Shown here one piece after another: positions 1 to 7,364 of a stretch of 7,478 nucleotides of DNA. The stretch spans positions 1 through 7,478 of the forward strand of contig NZQU01000010.1 of the NCBI GenBank assembly GCA_002696025.1, written 5' to 3'. The stretch is from Crocinitomicaceae bacterium (lineage in GTDB: Bacteria; Bacteroidota; Bacteroidia; Flavobacteriales_D; Crocinitomicaceae). The notes under the pieces were generated by a model that made no database searches, was not told the origin of the DNA, and saw nothing but the letters and a program-made list of their open reading frames with translations. The first letter of the stretch is position 1. Every line of letters begins with the position of its first letter. The translations under genes were made by a program, and so were the position numbers.

Positions 1-1582
1 ATTTGATGACTTTCAAAAAGTAGAAAGCCCATATGAAGGTTATGATTTATATGCATCATATTTTAATAAGTTATTTATAAAAAACAATACCGCATTATTA
101 ATAAGATTAGAAGTAAACGAAGAAATGGTAAACACAATAGCTGACTCTATAGATTACGAAATAAGAGGTGTTCACCATTGGCAATATGATGAAATGGAGG
201 CTGTTGTTACTGAGGAATGGACCGAGGAAATGACTGAAGCTGCAACTGAAGAATTGGTTTTCGAAACAGAAGACACTGTAATTCATGACGTAGAACCTAG
301 CAAAGAATTAATGGAAGAAATTACTGCGCTTTCTGAAGTTAATCATGAGAAAACCTATTGGGAAATTAGAGACAGTGTGCAATTGGCTCTTCATCAAAAA
401 TTTGAAAAAAAGGTTCTTGATGATTTAATAAAAAACAATATTTCTTTAATCACAACTGATGAGGATTTTAAAAAACAAATTAGTCATGACACCAAAGGAA
501 CATTTTATTTTGACAATTCAAGAAACATAACTAGCGCATGGAGCACTCTTCTTTGGGGAGGAAATAGAACTTTAGGTAAAATCATGGATAACATGGAGGA
601 ACTATATTCCAATAACAAAACTATTGGAGATCTTGTAATGATTGATGGTAACTTGAAATTTAAGATCTCAACCTCTTACAGTGAAGATATGGGCTCTATA
701 TATTCAGAATTAAATGACACTAAAATGCACAAAAAATTAGGCAATTATATCCATCAAAATTGTCCCGCATTTTTCATTTACAAAATAAATCTTCAGGCAG
801 CATATGAAAAAGCATCAGAAATATTAATGCCTATACTTAGAAAAGAAAACAACTCTAAAGTAACAGCAGCAGTTATGATGTATGATATTTTAAATGAATT
901 CATAGATAAAGATGCATTGTTTAATACATTTCAAGGAAGTGTATTTGCTACTTTTAATGGAACCAAAAAAGTTTTATCTAAAAACATTGAATTCACATAT
1001 GATGAAGAGACATTTGAATATACTGAAGTACCTGTTGAAGTTGAAAAAGACATGCCCTTATTCACCATGGGTATTTCATCATCAAATGAAGAAATTATAA
1101 ACAAAGTATTTACAAGCATTAGCAAAGTGCAACCGATGCTTAAACAAACCAAAAGCAAATCTGGAAATTATTGGGAAGTTAAAGATGGGATAATGAATGG
1201 TGCTTCCGTTTTCTATTTTCATAAAAATGACATCTTCTTTATTACAAATGATGAAAAAATTGCTAAGTATCATCAAGAAGGTTATGGTGATGAATCTATT
1301 TCTAAAAAAGAACTTAAAAAAGCTAAAAAAGGAGGCGCGATGTATATGAAAGCTGACTTTAATAAAGCAATTGATCAAATTCCTTTAGGATTATTTGAAG
1401 ATGAAGCAATGGATTTTATTACATCAATTAAAAAAGGGTCGGGAATGGTTGAAATTTCAACTGCTAAAACTTCAAAAAACAAATCTAACATGACTCTTAG
1501 TTATAATTTTGACAATAGTCTAGATACTGAAGGAAAACATATTTTAGATTTAATTAACGCTGTATACCTATTTTCTAAATAA
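1..1582 (+). CDS. DUF4836-like Bacteroidota protein, 5' end cut by the window edge
   Basis: The reading frame is open from base 2 (first whole codon TTT) to the TAA at 1580-1582, so at least 526 residues are present. The first ATG in the window, at 125, is internal rather than the start: 41 coherent codons precede it (including a segment reading YEGYDLYASYF) with no stop. The signal sequence, if any, lies outside. The protein has alternating beta strands and helices with a repeated pattern of FYF/FFIT-type hydrophobic strands, and a segment reading GSVFATFNG followed by a charged stretch and PLFTMGIS. This resembles my recollection of the DUF4836 family, which is restricted to Bacteroidota, is roughly 400-540 residues long and has no assigned function. 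A strongly acidic, Thr/Glu-rich stretch lies at bases 188-295. The following gene begins 4 bases after the stop and looks related. The family call rests on pattern memory only; another Bacteroidota surface or periplasmic family is possible. Confidence 0.6.
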   Translation, partial: FDDFQKVESPYEGYDLYASYFNKLFIKNNTALLIRLEVNEEMVNTIADSIDYEIRGVHHWQYDEMEAVVTEEWTEEMTEAATEELVFETEDTVIHDVEPSKELMEEITALSEVNHEKTYWEIRDSVQLALHQKFEKKVLDDLIKNNISLITTDEDFKKQISHDTKGTFYFDNSRNITSAWSTLLWGGNRTLGKIMDNMEELYSNNKTIGDLVMIDGNLKFKISTSYSEDMGSIYSELNDTKMHKKLGNYIHQNCPAFFIYKINLQAAYEKASEILMPILRKENNSKVTAAVMMYDILNEFIDKDALFNTFQGSVFATFNGTKKVLSKNIEFTYDEETFEYTEVPVEVEKDMPLFTMGISSSNEEIINKVFTSISKVQPMLKQTKSKSGNYWEVKDGIMNGASVFYFHKNDIFFITNDEKIAKYHQEGYGDESISKKELKKAKKGGAMYMKADFNKAIDQIPLGLFEDEAMDFITSIKKGSGMVEISTAKTSKNKSNMTLSYNFDNSLDTEGKHILDLINAVYLFSK

Positions 1583-1586
1583 AACA

Positions 1587-2918
1587 GTGGTAAAAAAAAT
1601 ATTATTTATTGCTTTTATAGGAACAATCCTAACCATCTATTTATTTAACAATCCTTTTTACAAGAAGCCATCAAATACATGTGATTTAATTGACCGACTC
1701 CCAAACACAAATTATAAGGGCAAAATAGACATCTTACGTTTTGCTAAAGAAATACAATTAAATCTTAAAGAAATTGACTTTAAATACAGGGATCTATTTG
1801 CCCCCGATTTTATTTTGGGACAAGCAAAAAACATAGGTGTTAACATTCAAAATCCTGTTTATATTTTTGGAGAAAACGAAGTTGATTGGGGACTAATAGC
1901 TCAAGTTAGTGATCTAAAAAAAATGAAGGCCGGTGTTGAAAGGATATGTAAGATATTTCCTTTTAGAGACACCATTATTTCAAAAACCAAAGTATTATAC
2001 AACCCTAAGTCTAAAATTCACCTGTATTATGATGAAAGCTTTATCCTTTTTTATCTCGGAACAACTCCTAGCAAAATAATTAAACGGGTAATTAATAAAA
2101 AGAACGAAAAAATATACCAATCTTGGAAATCATTTTTAGATAAGCACGAAAAAACGAATGAATATTTTATACTATCAAATAAATCAACAAATGTAGAATC
2201 TATTGGCTTTAATGAGCTTATACTCTCACATCAATTTGATTCATCAAATTTTATGTTGAAAGCCAACATAGGACGTAATGACCCGATAAACTTGAAGATT
2301 AAAAAGGAAGGGCTATCAATAAAACAAAATAAAAAAACCGAATTTTATACAAATATTCATCTTGATATTTCAAAATTTAGAGAAAATATTGATGAGGAAT
2401 TACTTGAGGTTATTAGACGGTATACAAAAAAGATAAACTTTCCTGTAAATACATTTCTTGAAGCATGGGATGGTGATTTATGTTTTGTTAAAGGTGGACA
2501 AACAACTGTAAAGGAGAAATATATAGAAACCGTTATTGATGATAATTTTAATACACAGGAAATAACTAAGATAAACTACAAAAAAGTGCCTGCTTTTTCC
2601 ATATTAATTTCATTAAATAAAAATAAAAATCGCCTAATTGGTCTATTGTTAAAAAAAGGATTACTTAGAAAAGAGAAAAATAATATCTATTACTTCCTAT
2701 TCTCTCCCCCACTTAAAATAAAAAAAATAGACAATTATCTTCTTTTTTATTCTGGAGATAATTATCCTCAAACAATAGAGAAAAATGATAATGAATTAAT
2801 GTTTGAGTATAAATCAAACGATATTAAGTTCACATTAGATTCTATATATGAAAACAGAGCCTTTGGAAGCTTTTCTGTTCTTTTGGACTCACTGTCTAAA
2901 CCATCTAAATTATTCTAA
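1587..2918 (+). CDS. Single-pass membrane or exported protein, divergent relative of the upstream DUF4836-like gene
   Basis: This 443-residue protein starts with GTG at 1587. The choice is forced: an in-frame stop lies at 1551-1553, no ATG occurs between it and 1587, and the next in-frame ATG (1923) would remove the N-terminal hydrophobic segment. Residues 4-21 (ILFIAFIGTILTIYLF and flanks) after MVKK form a membrane anchor or uncleaved signal, with no lipobox cysteine, so most of the chain is probably periplasmic. The rest is Lys/Asn/Ile-rich with alternating strands. Bases about 2448-2650 encode a stretch (WDGDLCFVKGG, then KYIE, DDNF, VPAFSILIS) that lines up in order and spacing with GSVFATFNG, KNIE, DEETF, MPLFTMGIS in the gene before it. 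It ends about 60 residues short of that neighbour when the C-termini are matched. It lies 4 bases after the upstream stop and is presumably co-transcribed. The function is unknown; the paralogy is inferred by eye. Confidence 0.6.
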   Translation: MVKKILFIAFIGTILTIYLFNNPFYKKPSNTCDLIDRLPNTNYKGKIDILRFAKEIQLNLKEIDFKYRDLFAPDFILGQAKNIGVNIQNPVYIFGENEVDWGLIAQVSDLKKMKAGVERICKIFPFRDTIISKTKVLYNPKSKIHLYYDESFILFYLGTTPSKIIKRVINKKNEKIYQSWKSFLDKHEKTNEYFILSNKSTNVESIGFNELILSHQFDSSNFMLKANIGRNDPINLKIKKEGLSIKQNKKTEFYTNIHLDISKFRENIDEELLEVIRRYTKKINFPVNTFLEAWDGDLCFVKGGQTTVKEKYIETVIDDNFNTQEITKINYKKVPAFSILISLNKNKNRLIGLLLKKGLLRKEKNNIYYFLFSPPLKIKKIDNYLLFYSGDNYPQTIEKNDNELMFEYKSNDIKFTLDSIYENRAFGSFSVLLDSLSKPSKLF

Positions 2919-2948
2919 TGATTTCATTATTTTTGTTTAAATAAAATT

Positions 2949-3659
2949 ATGGGACGAGCATTTGAATATAGAAGGGCAGCTAAAGAAAAAAGGTGGGATA
3001 AAATGTCTCGAGTATTTCCAAAACTTGGAAAAGCAATCACATTAGCAGCTAAAGAAAGCGGTAGTGATCCTGATACAAATGCGAAATTGCGAACAGCTAT
3101 TCAAAATGCGAAAGCTGAAAACATGCCCAAAGATAATATTGAGGCTGCTATTAAAAGAGCAGAACAAAAAGACATTTCTCAATATTCAGAAATCAATTAT
3201 GAAGGTAAAGGACCGCATGGTGTTCTTGTTTTTGTTGAGTGCGCAACTGACAACCCAACAAGAACAGTTGCAAATGTCAAGTCTTATTTTAATAAAAGTG
3301 GTGGTGGTCTTGTTCCAAATGGATCCCTTGAATATATGTTTAACAGAAAAAGTGTTTTTGAAATCGAATTATCAGAGATAAATGATCCAGAAGAATTGGA
3401 ATTGGAATTAATAGACTATGGATGTGAATCCATTGAAATTATTGACGATAAAGTATTTGTTTATGGTGATTACACCTCTTTTGGAAATCTAACAACTGGA
3501 ATAGAAAAACTAAACATATCAATAATTAAATCAAACCTTCAAAGGTATCCTTCAAGTCCAGTTAATTTTACTGATGAACAATTGGATGAAATCGAAAAAC
3601 TTTTAGATAAAATAGAAGAAGATGACGATATTCAATTTGTATTCACAAATATTGCTTAA
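2949..3659 (+). CDS. yebC: YebC/TACO1 family protein (translation factor or regulator)
   Basis: This 236-residue protein matches the usual YebC length (about 235-250). The N-terminus MGRAFEYRRAAKEKRWDKM is the Bacteroidota variant of the family opening (others read MAGHSKW). It is followed by the hallmark helical segment with NAKLRTAIQNAKAENMPKDN and then AIKRAEQ. Further family features are YEGKGPHGVLVFVECATDN followed by RT, then KSGGGLVPNGSLEYMF, and a C-terminal LLDKIEEDDDIQFVFTNIA matching the usual D-D-D/V-Q-x-V-x-x-N ending. The three-domain cytoplasmic fold therefore looks intact. Family members were first described as DNA-binding regulators (PmpR type). More recent work on bacterial YebC and mitochondrial TACO1 shows relief of ribosome stalling at proline-rich stretches; which applies here cannot be read from sequence. 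The start at 2949 gives the canonical N-terminus and is preceded by an A/T-rich tract without a Shine-Dalgarno. It sits 30 bases after the previous gene and 50 before the next. Confidence 0.95.
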   Translation: MGRAFEYRRAAKEKRWDKMSRVFPKLGKAITLAAKESGSDPDTNAKLRTAIQNAKAENMPKDNIEAAIKRAEQKDISQYSEINYEGKGPHGVLVFVECATDNPTRTVANVKSYFNKSGGGLVPNGSLEYMFNRKSVFEIELSEINDPEELELELIDYGCESIEIIDDKVFVYGDYTSFGNLTTGIEKLNISIIKSNLQRYPSSPVNFTDEQLDEIEKLLDKIEEDDDIQFVFTNIA

Positions 3660-3709
3660 TTCAATAATCTAAAACAATAATAATCTATTATTTCTGTTAT
3701 TATAAAACC

Positions 3710-6370
3710 ATGAAATTGCTTAAGTTTTTTACATTCTTTACCTTGATCTTTTGCCTTGGATCTTGTTCGACCGATAAAAATGCATTTTTAAATAGGGCAT
3801 ATCATAGCACTACAGCAAGATACAATGGATATTTTAATGCAAATGAACTAATCAATCAATCATTAAACGGATATAGGAAAAGTTATAAAGAAGACTACTA
3901 TTCATTAATTCCCATTGAAAGAAATCCCAATTTAAAGGAAGTTGAGAGCCTTCTACCCTCTTTAGATACTGCTATTGTAAAATGTAAGAAAGTAATTCAA
4001 GACCATAGCATGCCTAGCATCAGAAGATCTTACAAGAAAGTTGAACACAATACTTGGATAGATGAAAACTTCATCACTATAGCTATAGCCAACTATTATA
4101 AAAAGGATTATGATGCTGCATTAAGAAACTTTGAATATGTTGAAAAATTTTATTCAAATGATGAATCAAATTATCATGCTGCTATCTGGGAGGCTAAAAT
4201 TAACATCGAAGAAGGATTTTATACCGATGCTCATCTTAAATTAAGGTCATTAGATCTTATCATTGCCAATCAAAAAGAAGAAGCTGAGAAAAAAAAGTCT
4301 CAAAAGAAGAAGAAAAAGAAAAAAAGGAGCAAACGTAGTAAAAAGAAAAGCAGCAAGAAAAAGGAACCTGCTTTATTTCCTAAGAAATTAATCCCTGAAT
4401 TAGAAAAAACAAAAGCGCTTTTATTTCTTAAAAAGAAAGACTTTAAAAAAACAATAACTCATTTAGAAAAAACTCTTGAAGCAACAAGAAAGAGAAAGGA
4501 AAAAGCTCGCATTCATTTTGTTATTGGCCAATTATCTGAACAAGTAGGTGCGTTTGATAAAGCTAGCAAAAATTATAAAATGTGCTTAAAATATCCAGCC
4601 CCGTTTGAAATGCACTTTAATGCAAGATTAAGAAGAGCCTTTTCTGAAGGGGGAGAAGACATTAAAAAGGAACTGCGTAAAATGCTGAAAGACTCCAAAA
4701 ACGCACCGTTTTTGGATCAAATATACTATGCATTAAGTGCAAGTGAATTAAAAAGTGGAAATGAAAAAAAAGCCATTATTTATTTGACCAAATCTGCATT
4801 TTATTCTACTTCAAATAAAAGACAAAAATCTATGGCTTATGAAAAACTTGGAGACTTAAGCTATAGCAACAAACAATATGTACCTGCTCAAAAATATTAT
4901 GACTCTTGCGCTAATTTCATGCCAGAAAACTACCCAAATGGTGACGCGATTAAAAACAAAGCAATTAAACTTGACAAACTAGTTAAAGCAGTTGAAATTA
5001 TAACTTTTGAGGATAGTGTTCAAATGATTGCCATGATGGATGAAAAAGAACGAATCGATTTTCTTGAAAATGTAGTTGAACAAATTAAAAAGAGAGAAGC
5101 CGAAAGAAAAGAAATGGAGGCACAAAAACTGATTGCTCTTCAGCAAATTCAACAAAACAATGAGTCTCAAAATGCATTTTCTGGAAACAAATGGTATTTC
5201 CACAATCCAAAAGCCAAAAAAGAAGGACTAGTTGATTATAGAAAAATGTGGGGCTCTAGAGAAAATGAAGATGATTGGAGAAGAAGTGAAAAAATGCAAA
5301 CCATTAACATAATTGATGGAGAAGAAGAGGAAATGGATACGATTGAAGAAACTGCAGAAGAAGTAGACTCTCTTAATGTTGAGAAATTATTAAGAGATAT
5401 TCCTTTAACTCAAGCAGCAATGGATAGCTCAATTGAAAATCTTTTAAGAGCATGTTTTGATGCTGCTGTTATTTATAAAGACCAACTAAATGAAATTCAG
5501 TTGGCAAGTGATTTATTCAATAAAATTTTGGATAAAAAATTAATCCATCCTTTAGATTTAAGGGCTTCATTCCAACTTTACAAAATAAAGAATAAAAACA
5601 GTGGATATTATAAAAAACATAAAAACCACATTTTAGATAATTACCCACATTCTGACTACGCATCCTATTTAATTAATCCAGACTTTTATTTAAAAAGACA
5701 ATCATTAGAGAAGAAGGCAAGAGAAAAATATTTAAACCTTGTTAATGAATACAACAAAAACAATTACAACCTTGTCATCAATACAATTGAAAATATATTG
5801 ACAAACGACACCCTACTCTCATTTAAAGGAAAATATTTATTATTAAAAGTCACTTCAAAAGCTCAAATTACAGCTAATAAAAAAAGTCTTATACCAGATC
5901 TTAATTACATTATTGAGCAATGTCCAGATTCTGAAGAAAGCAATAGAGCTGCAGAAATGATTGGAATTATTGAAAAAGGATACTCTAAAAACGAACCATT
6001 TGTTGGAAAGAAAAGACCTTACATAAATGATGAAAGTTCTGAAATATATGGCCTTATCATACTCGAAAACAAACTAAAAGGTGATGATGCAAAAATTAAG
6101 GTGTCTTCCTTCAACAAAAACATATTTAAAAAATGGAAAATCAAAACAACAGCATTGGTTTTAGATGAAAAAAGAGACCTTCTTCTTCTCAAGAAATTTA
6201 AAACTTCTGCAAAAGGAAAAGAATATATTCTAGCATTCAAAAAAAACAAACAGTATTTATCAAAATACAGAAGTGCAAATATTTTCTTAATTTCAAAGGG
6301 TAATCTTCAGATTCTTCTTAAAAGAAAAGACATAACAGAGTACGAAGAATTTTATGATGAAACTTATTAA
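3710..6370 (+). CDS. porW/sprE: PorW/SprE-family T9SS outer-membrane lipoprotein with TPR repeats
   Basis: This 886-residue protein is about the length of Flavobacterium SprE. Residues 1-18 are a lipoprotein signal peptide with lipobox L16-G17-S18-C19, placing the mature protein in the envelope. Residues 26-72 carry the family opening (RAYHSTTARYNGYFNANEL, then DYYSLIPI). TPR-like helical repeats occupy about 121-185, 235-300, 335-410 and 580-665. A family-specific motif follows at about 493-531 (KWYFHNPKAKKEGLVDYRK, then MWGSRENEDDWRRSEK). The C-terminal domain, about 755-886, ends in the usual IFLISKGNLQILL and YEEFYD pattern. Residues 194-218 are a lysine tract (19 of 25 basic), while 535-556 are very acidic. 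In Porphyromonas and Flavobacterium, PorW/SprE is required for T9SS secretion (and gliding in the latter) and is thought to connect the PorK/N (GldK/N) ring to the outer-membrane translocon. The lipobox fixes the start. A bactofilin gene follows 2 bases after the stop. Confidence 0.9.
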   Translation: MKLLKFFTFFTLIFCLGSCSTDKNAFLNRAYHSTTARYNGYFNANELINQSLNGYRKSYKEDYYSLIPIERNPNLKEVESLLPSLDTAIVKCKKVIQDHSMPSIRRSYKKVEHNTWIDENFITIAIANYYKKDYDAALRNFEYVEKFYSNDESNYHAAIWEAKINIEEGFYTDAHLKLRSLDLIIANQKEEAEKKKSQKKKKKKKRSKRSKKKSSKKKEPALFPKKLIPELEKTKALLFLKKKDFKKTITHLEKTLEATRKRKEKARIHFVIGQLSEQVGAFDKASKNYKMCLKYPAPFEMHFNARLRRAFSEGGEDIKKELRKMLKDSKNAPFLDQIYYALSASELKSGNEKKAIIYLTKSAFYSTSNKRQKSMAYEKLGDLSYSNKQYVPAQKYYDSCANFMPENYPNGDAIKNKAIKLDKLVKAVEIITFEDSVQMIAMMDEKERIDFLENVVEQIKKREAERKEMEAQKLIALQQIQQNNESQNAFSGNKWYFHNPKAKKEGLVDYRKMWGSRENEDDWRRSEKMQTINIIDGEEEEMDTIEETAEEVDSLNVEKLLRDIPLTQAAMDSSIENLLRACFDAAVIYKDQLNEIQLASDLFNKILDKKLIHPLDLRASFQLYKIKNKNSGYYKKHKNHILDNYPHSDYASYLINPDFYLKRQSLEKKAREKYLNLVNEYNKNNYNLVINTIENILTNDTLLSFKGKYLLLKVTSKAQITANKKSLIPDLNYIIEQCPDSEESNRAAEMIGIIEKGYSKNEPFVGKKRPYINDESSEIYGLIILENKLKGDDAKIKVSSFNKNIFKKWKIKTTALVLDEKRDLLLLKKFKTSAKGKEYILAFKKNKQYLSKYRSANIFLISKGNLQILLKRKDITEYEEFYDETY
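4289..4363 (+). other. Lysine-rich low-complexity tract inside the PorW/SprE-like protein
   Basis: Codons 194-218 encode 17 Lys and 2 Arg out of 25 residues, the others being Ser and one Gln. The DNA is almost pure purine (AAA/AAG/AGC/CGT) and opens with a run of eight A's at 4289-4296. It falls between two blocks of TPR-like repeats (about 121-185 and 235-300), so it is probably a flexible, strongly positive periplasmic linker. From memory, basic stretches at this position occur in other SprE/PorW proteins, so it is likely a family trait carried to an extreme rather than an error. The reading frame is uninterrupted through it. Confidence 0.85.
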
Positions 6371-6372
6371 AA

Positions 6373-6783
6373 ATGCTACGAAATAAAACAGCTAACTCAA
6401 CACAAAGCAACATGGAGCAAAAAAATAATATAATATTAGGAACAGAAATTACAGGAGACATTAAGTCTGACTCCTTATTATTTATTCAAGGGCATGTTAA
6501 AGGAAACATTTCTTGTTCATCAACTGTAATTATTGGTGAAACAGGCAAAATCACTGGTGATGTCATTTGTATAGACGCTGAAATTGAAGGAAGTGTGGAG
6601 GGTACTATTTTAGTTGAAAATCTACTTTCCCTTAAATCTACTTCTAAAATTATTGGAAATATTGAAACCGTAAGATTATCTATTGAGGAAGGTGCTCAGT
6701 TTGATGGAGCATGTAAAATGAAAAGAATAGAGGAAAATGAATCTCCAAAATTTATTGAGGAAACTATTGATGAATTAGATTAA
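6373..6783 (+). CDS. Bactofilin (polymer-forming cytoskeletal protein)
   Basis: This 136-residue protein has the bactofilin layout. A short polar N-terminal tail (residues 1-19) precedes a beta-helical core (about 20-115) in which short strands and G-D/N-I turns recur about every 18 residues: GTEITGDIKSDSLLFIQGHV, KGNISCSS, GETGKITGDV, AEIEGSVEGTI, LLSLKSTSKIIGNIE, and the closing GAQFDGACKM. A charged tail (REEN/IEET type) follows. Bactofilins assemble spontaneously, without nucleotide, into filaments or patches, often membrane-associated, that scaffold cell-shape or envelope machinery. The ATG at 6373 lies 2 bases after the upstream stop, so translational coupling with the PorW/SprE-like gene is likely. 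A second in-frame ATG at 6412 (Met14) would still leave the whole core and is a possible alternative start. Its 3' end faces a convergent lipoprotein gene only 6 bases away. Confidence 0.93.
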   Translation: MLRNKTANSTQSNMEQKNNIILGTEITGDIKSDSLLFIQGHVKGNISCSSTVIIGETGKITGDVICIDAEIEGSVEGTILVENLLSLKSTSKIIGNIETVRLSIEEGAQFDGACKMKRIEENESPKFIEETIDELD

Positions 6784-6796
6784 GTTTTTTTAATTC
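6772..6796. repeat. AT-rich inverted repeat across the convergent gene ends
   Basis: GAATTA at 6772-6777 and its exact reverse complement TAATTC at 6791-6796 flank 13 bases containing the bactofilin stop codon and part of a run of T's (6785-6791). The same repeat covers the 3' end of the opposing lipoprotein gene (stop at 6790-6792). Because it is symmetrical, RNA from either strand could fold into a weak hairpin of 6 pairs, extendable by one G-U and one A-U. The U run is in the loop and 3' arm rather than after the stem, and the stem is GC-poor, so this is not a textbook intrinsic terminator. It is the only candidate for one between the two genes. Confidence 0.35.
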
Positions 6797-7218
6797 GCTC
6801 TGTACCTTTTTATGTAAGTATTGTTGCTGAGAACTCTTTTTAATGTTATATACTTACTTCTTAACTCTCTAATTTCCCAATCAACCGGGATGTTTAAAGT
6901 ATCTCTTGTCATTGAAATAATTCCTTTGCTTTCTTTAAATTCCCAAACACCATAAGTATGACTTGACTGTAATTGTCCAAGACTTTCTGTAATATCGGCA
7001 GTTGAATAAGTCCCATCTTTTTCAATGGATAGTTTTGACACTTGATTATCTTGAATTTCTTCGGTTCCATTTATAGTGTAGCTATAAAGTTCCCAGTCAT
7101 TACACAATCTGTTTTTCCTAGTTACCAAGGATATCTTTGGGCCTTCAGCATATTTGTTACAAGAAGTAAAACACAAGACAAAAGCCAATAAAAAAAATAT
7201 AGTTGCTGTTTTTTTCAT
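6790..7218 (-). CDS. Small lipocalin-like lipoprotein
   Basis: This 142-residue protein has a clear lipoprotein signal: MKK, a hydrophobic core over residues 6-17 and lipobox F17-T18-S19-C20, giving a mature chain of about 123 residues anchored in the envelope. The mature N-terminus CNKYAEGPKISLVTRKNRL followed by W42 (in CNDWELY), alternating short beta strands, a second aromatic turn (YGVWEF) and a final strand with TYIKRY matches the small Bacteroidota lipoproteins annotated as lipocalin-like. In these an eight-stranded barrel may bind a small hydrophobic ligand. No ligand or partner can be inferred from the sequence. It is transcribed towards the bactofilin gene and away from the ThiL fragment, whose stop lies 146 bases upstream. 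The start is the only one that retains the signal peptide. The lipoprotein call is firm; the fold is a moderate-confidence guess. Confidence 0.8.
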   Translation of the reverse strand: MKKTATIFFLLAFVLCFTSCNKYAEGPKISLVTRKNRLCNDWELYSYTINGTEEIQDNQVSKLSIEKDGTYSTADITESLGQLQSSHTYGVWEFKESKGIISMTRDTLNIPVDWEIRELRSKYITLKRVLSNNTYIKRYRAN

Positions 7219-7240
7219 AATAATTAGTTATCAGAGACAT

Positions 7241-7248
7241 CAAATATA
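7241..7248 (-). promoter_or_regulatory. Candidate Bacteroidota -7 promoter box for the lipocalin-like lipoprotein gene
   Basis: On the - strand these bases read TATATTTG, a full match to the Bacteroidota -7 consensus TAnnTTTG, ending 22 bases before the ATG at 7218. It lies in the 146-base non-coding gap (7219-7364) between the lipoprotein and ThiL genes, where a promoter is expected. No TTG -33 element is found at the usual 17-23 base distance. In DNA this rich in A and T the box alone can occur by chance, so the call is tentative. I see no other clear signal in the gap. Confidence 0.3.
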
Positions 7249-7364
7249 ATGATAATCCTTTTTGATATACGATAGTTTAATGGGTTTTGTTTCTTAATTC
7301 ATTCAATGCTATGAATACTGATAATAATACTATAAATCAAAACTAGATCGTTAAATATTGGTTT

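Noticed and set aside
1082..1378. Open frame of 98 codons on the - strand inside the first gene
   Set aside because: It is antisense to a clearly coding region, is full of Phe/Ile typical of reversed Lys/Glu-rich AT-rich codons, and has no domain-like pattern.
2640..2715. Link between YebC-type relief of proline stalling and the neighbouring genes
   Set aside because: Only one Pro-Pro pair (near 2705 in the second gene) was noticed and no polyproline run occurs in the large proteins, so the neighbourhood gives no support for a local YebC target.
2928..2935. TATTTTTG, a match to the Bacteroidota -7 consensus, just before the YebC gene
   Set aside because: It lies only 13 bases before the ATG, has no -33 TTG at a proper distance, and sits in a T-rich 30-base gap where a chance match is likely; co-transcription from upstream is the simpler reading.
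3676..3698. AT-only hairpin (AATAAT/ATTATT) and near -7 box (TATTTCTG at 3689-3696) between YebC and the PorW/SprE-like gene
   Set aside because: The stem is 6 A-T pairs with no following U run, and the -7 box has one mismatch with no -33 partner, so neither a terminator nor a promoter is supported.
4289..4363. Possible frameshift or sequencing error at the A-rich lysine tract
   Set aside because: The PorW/SprE frame continues unchanged on both sides with family motifs before and after, so the frame is intact.
4979..5203. Open frame of 74 codons on the - strand inside the PorW/SprE-like gene
   Set aside because: It lies opposite a well-conserved part of the family, and its Phe/Leu-rich composition is what antisense of Lys/Glu codons gives.
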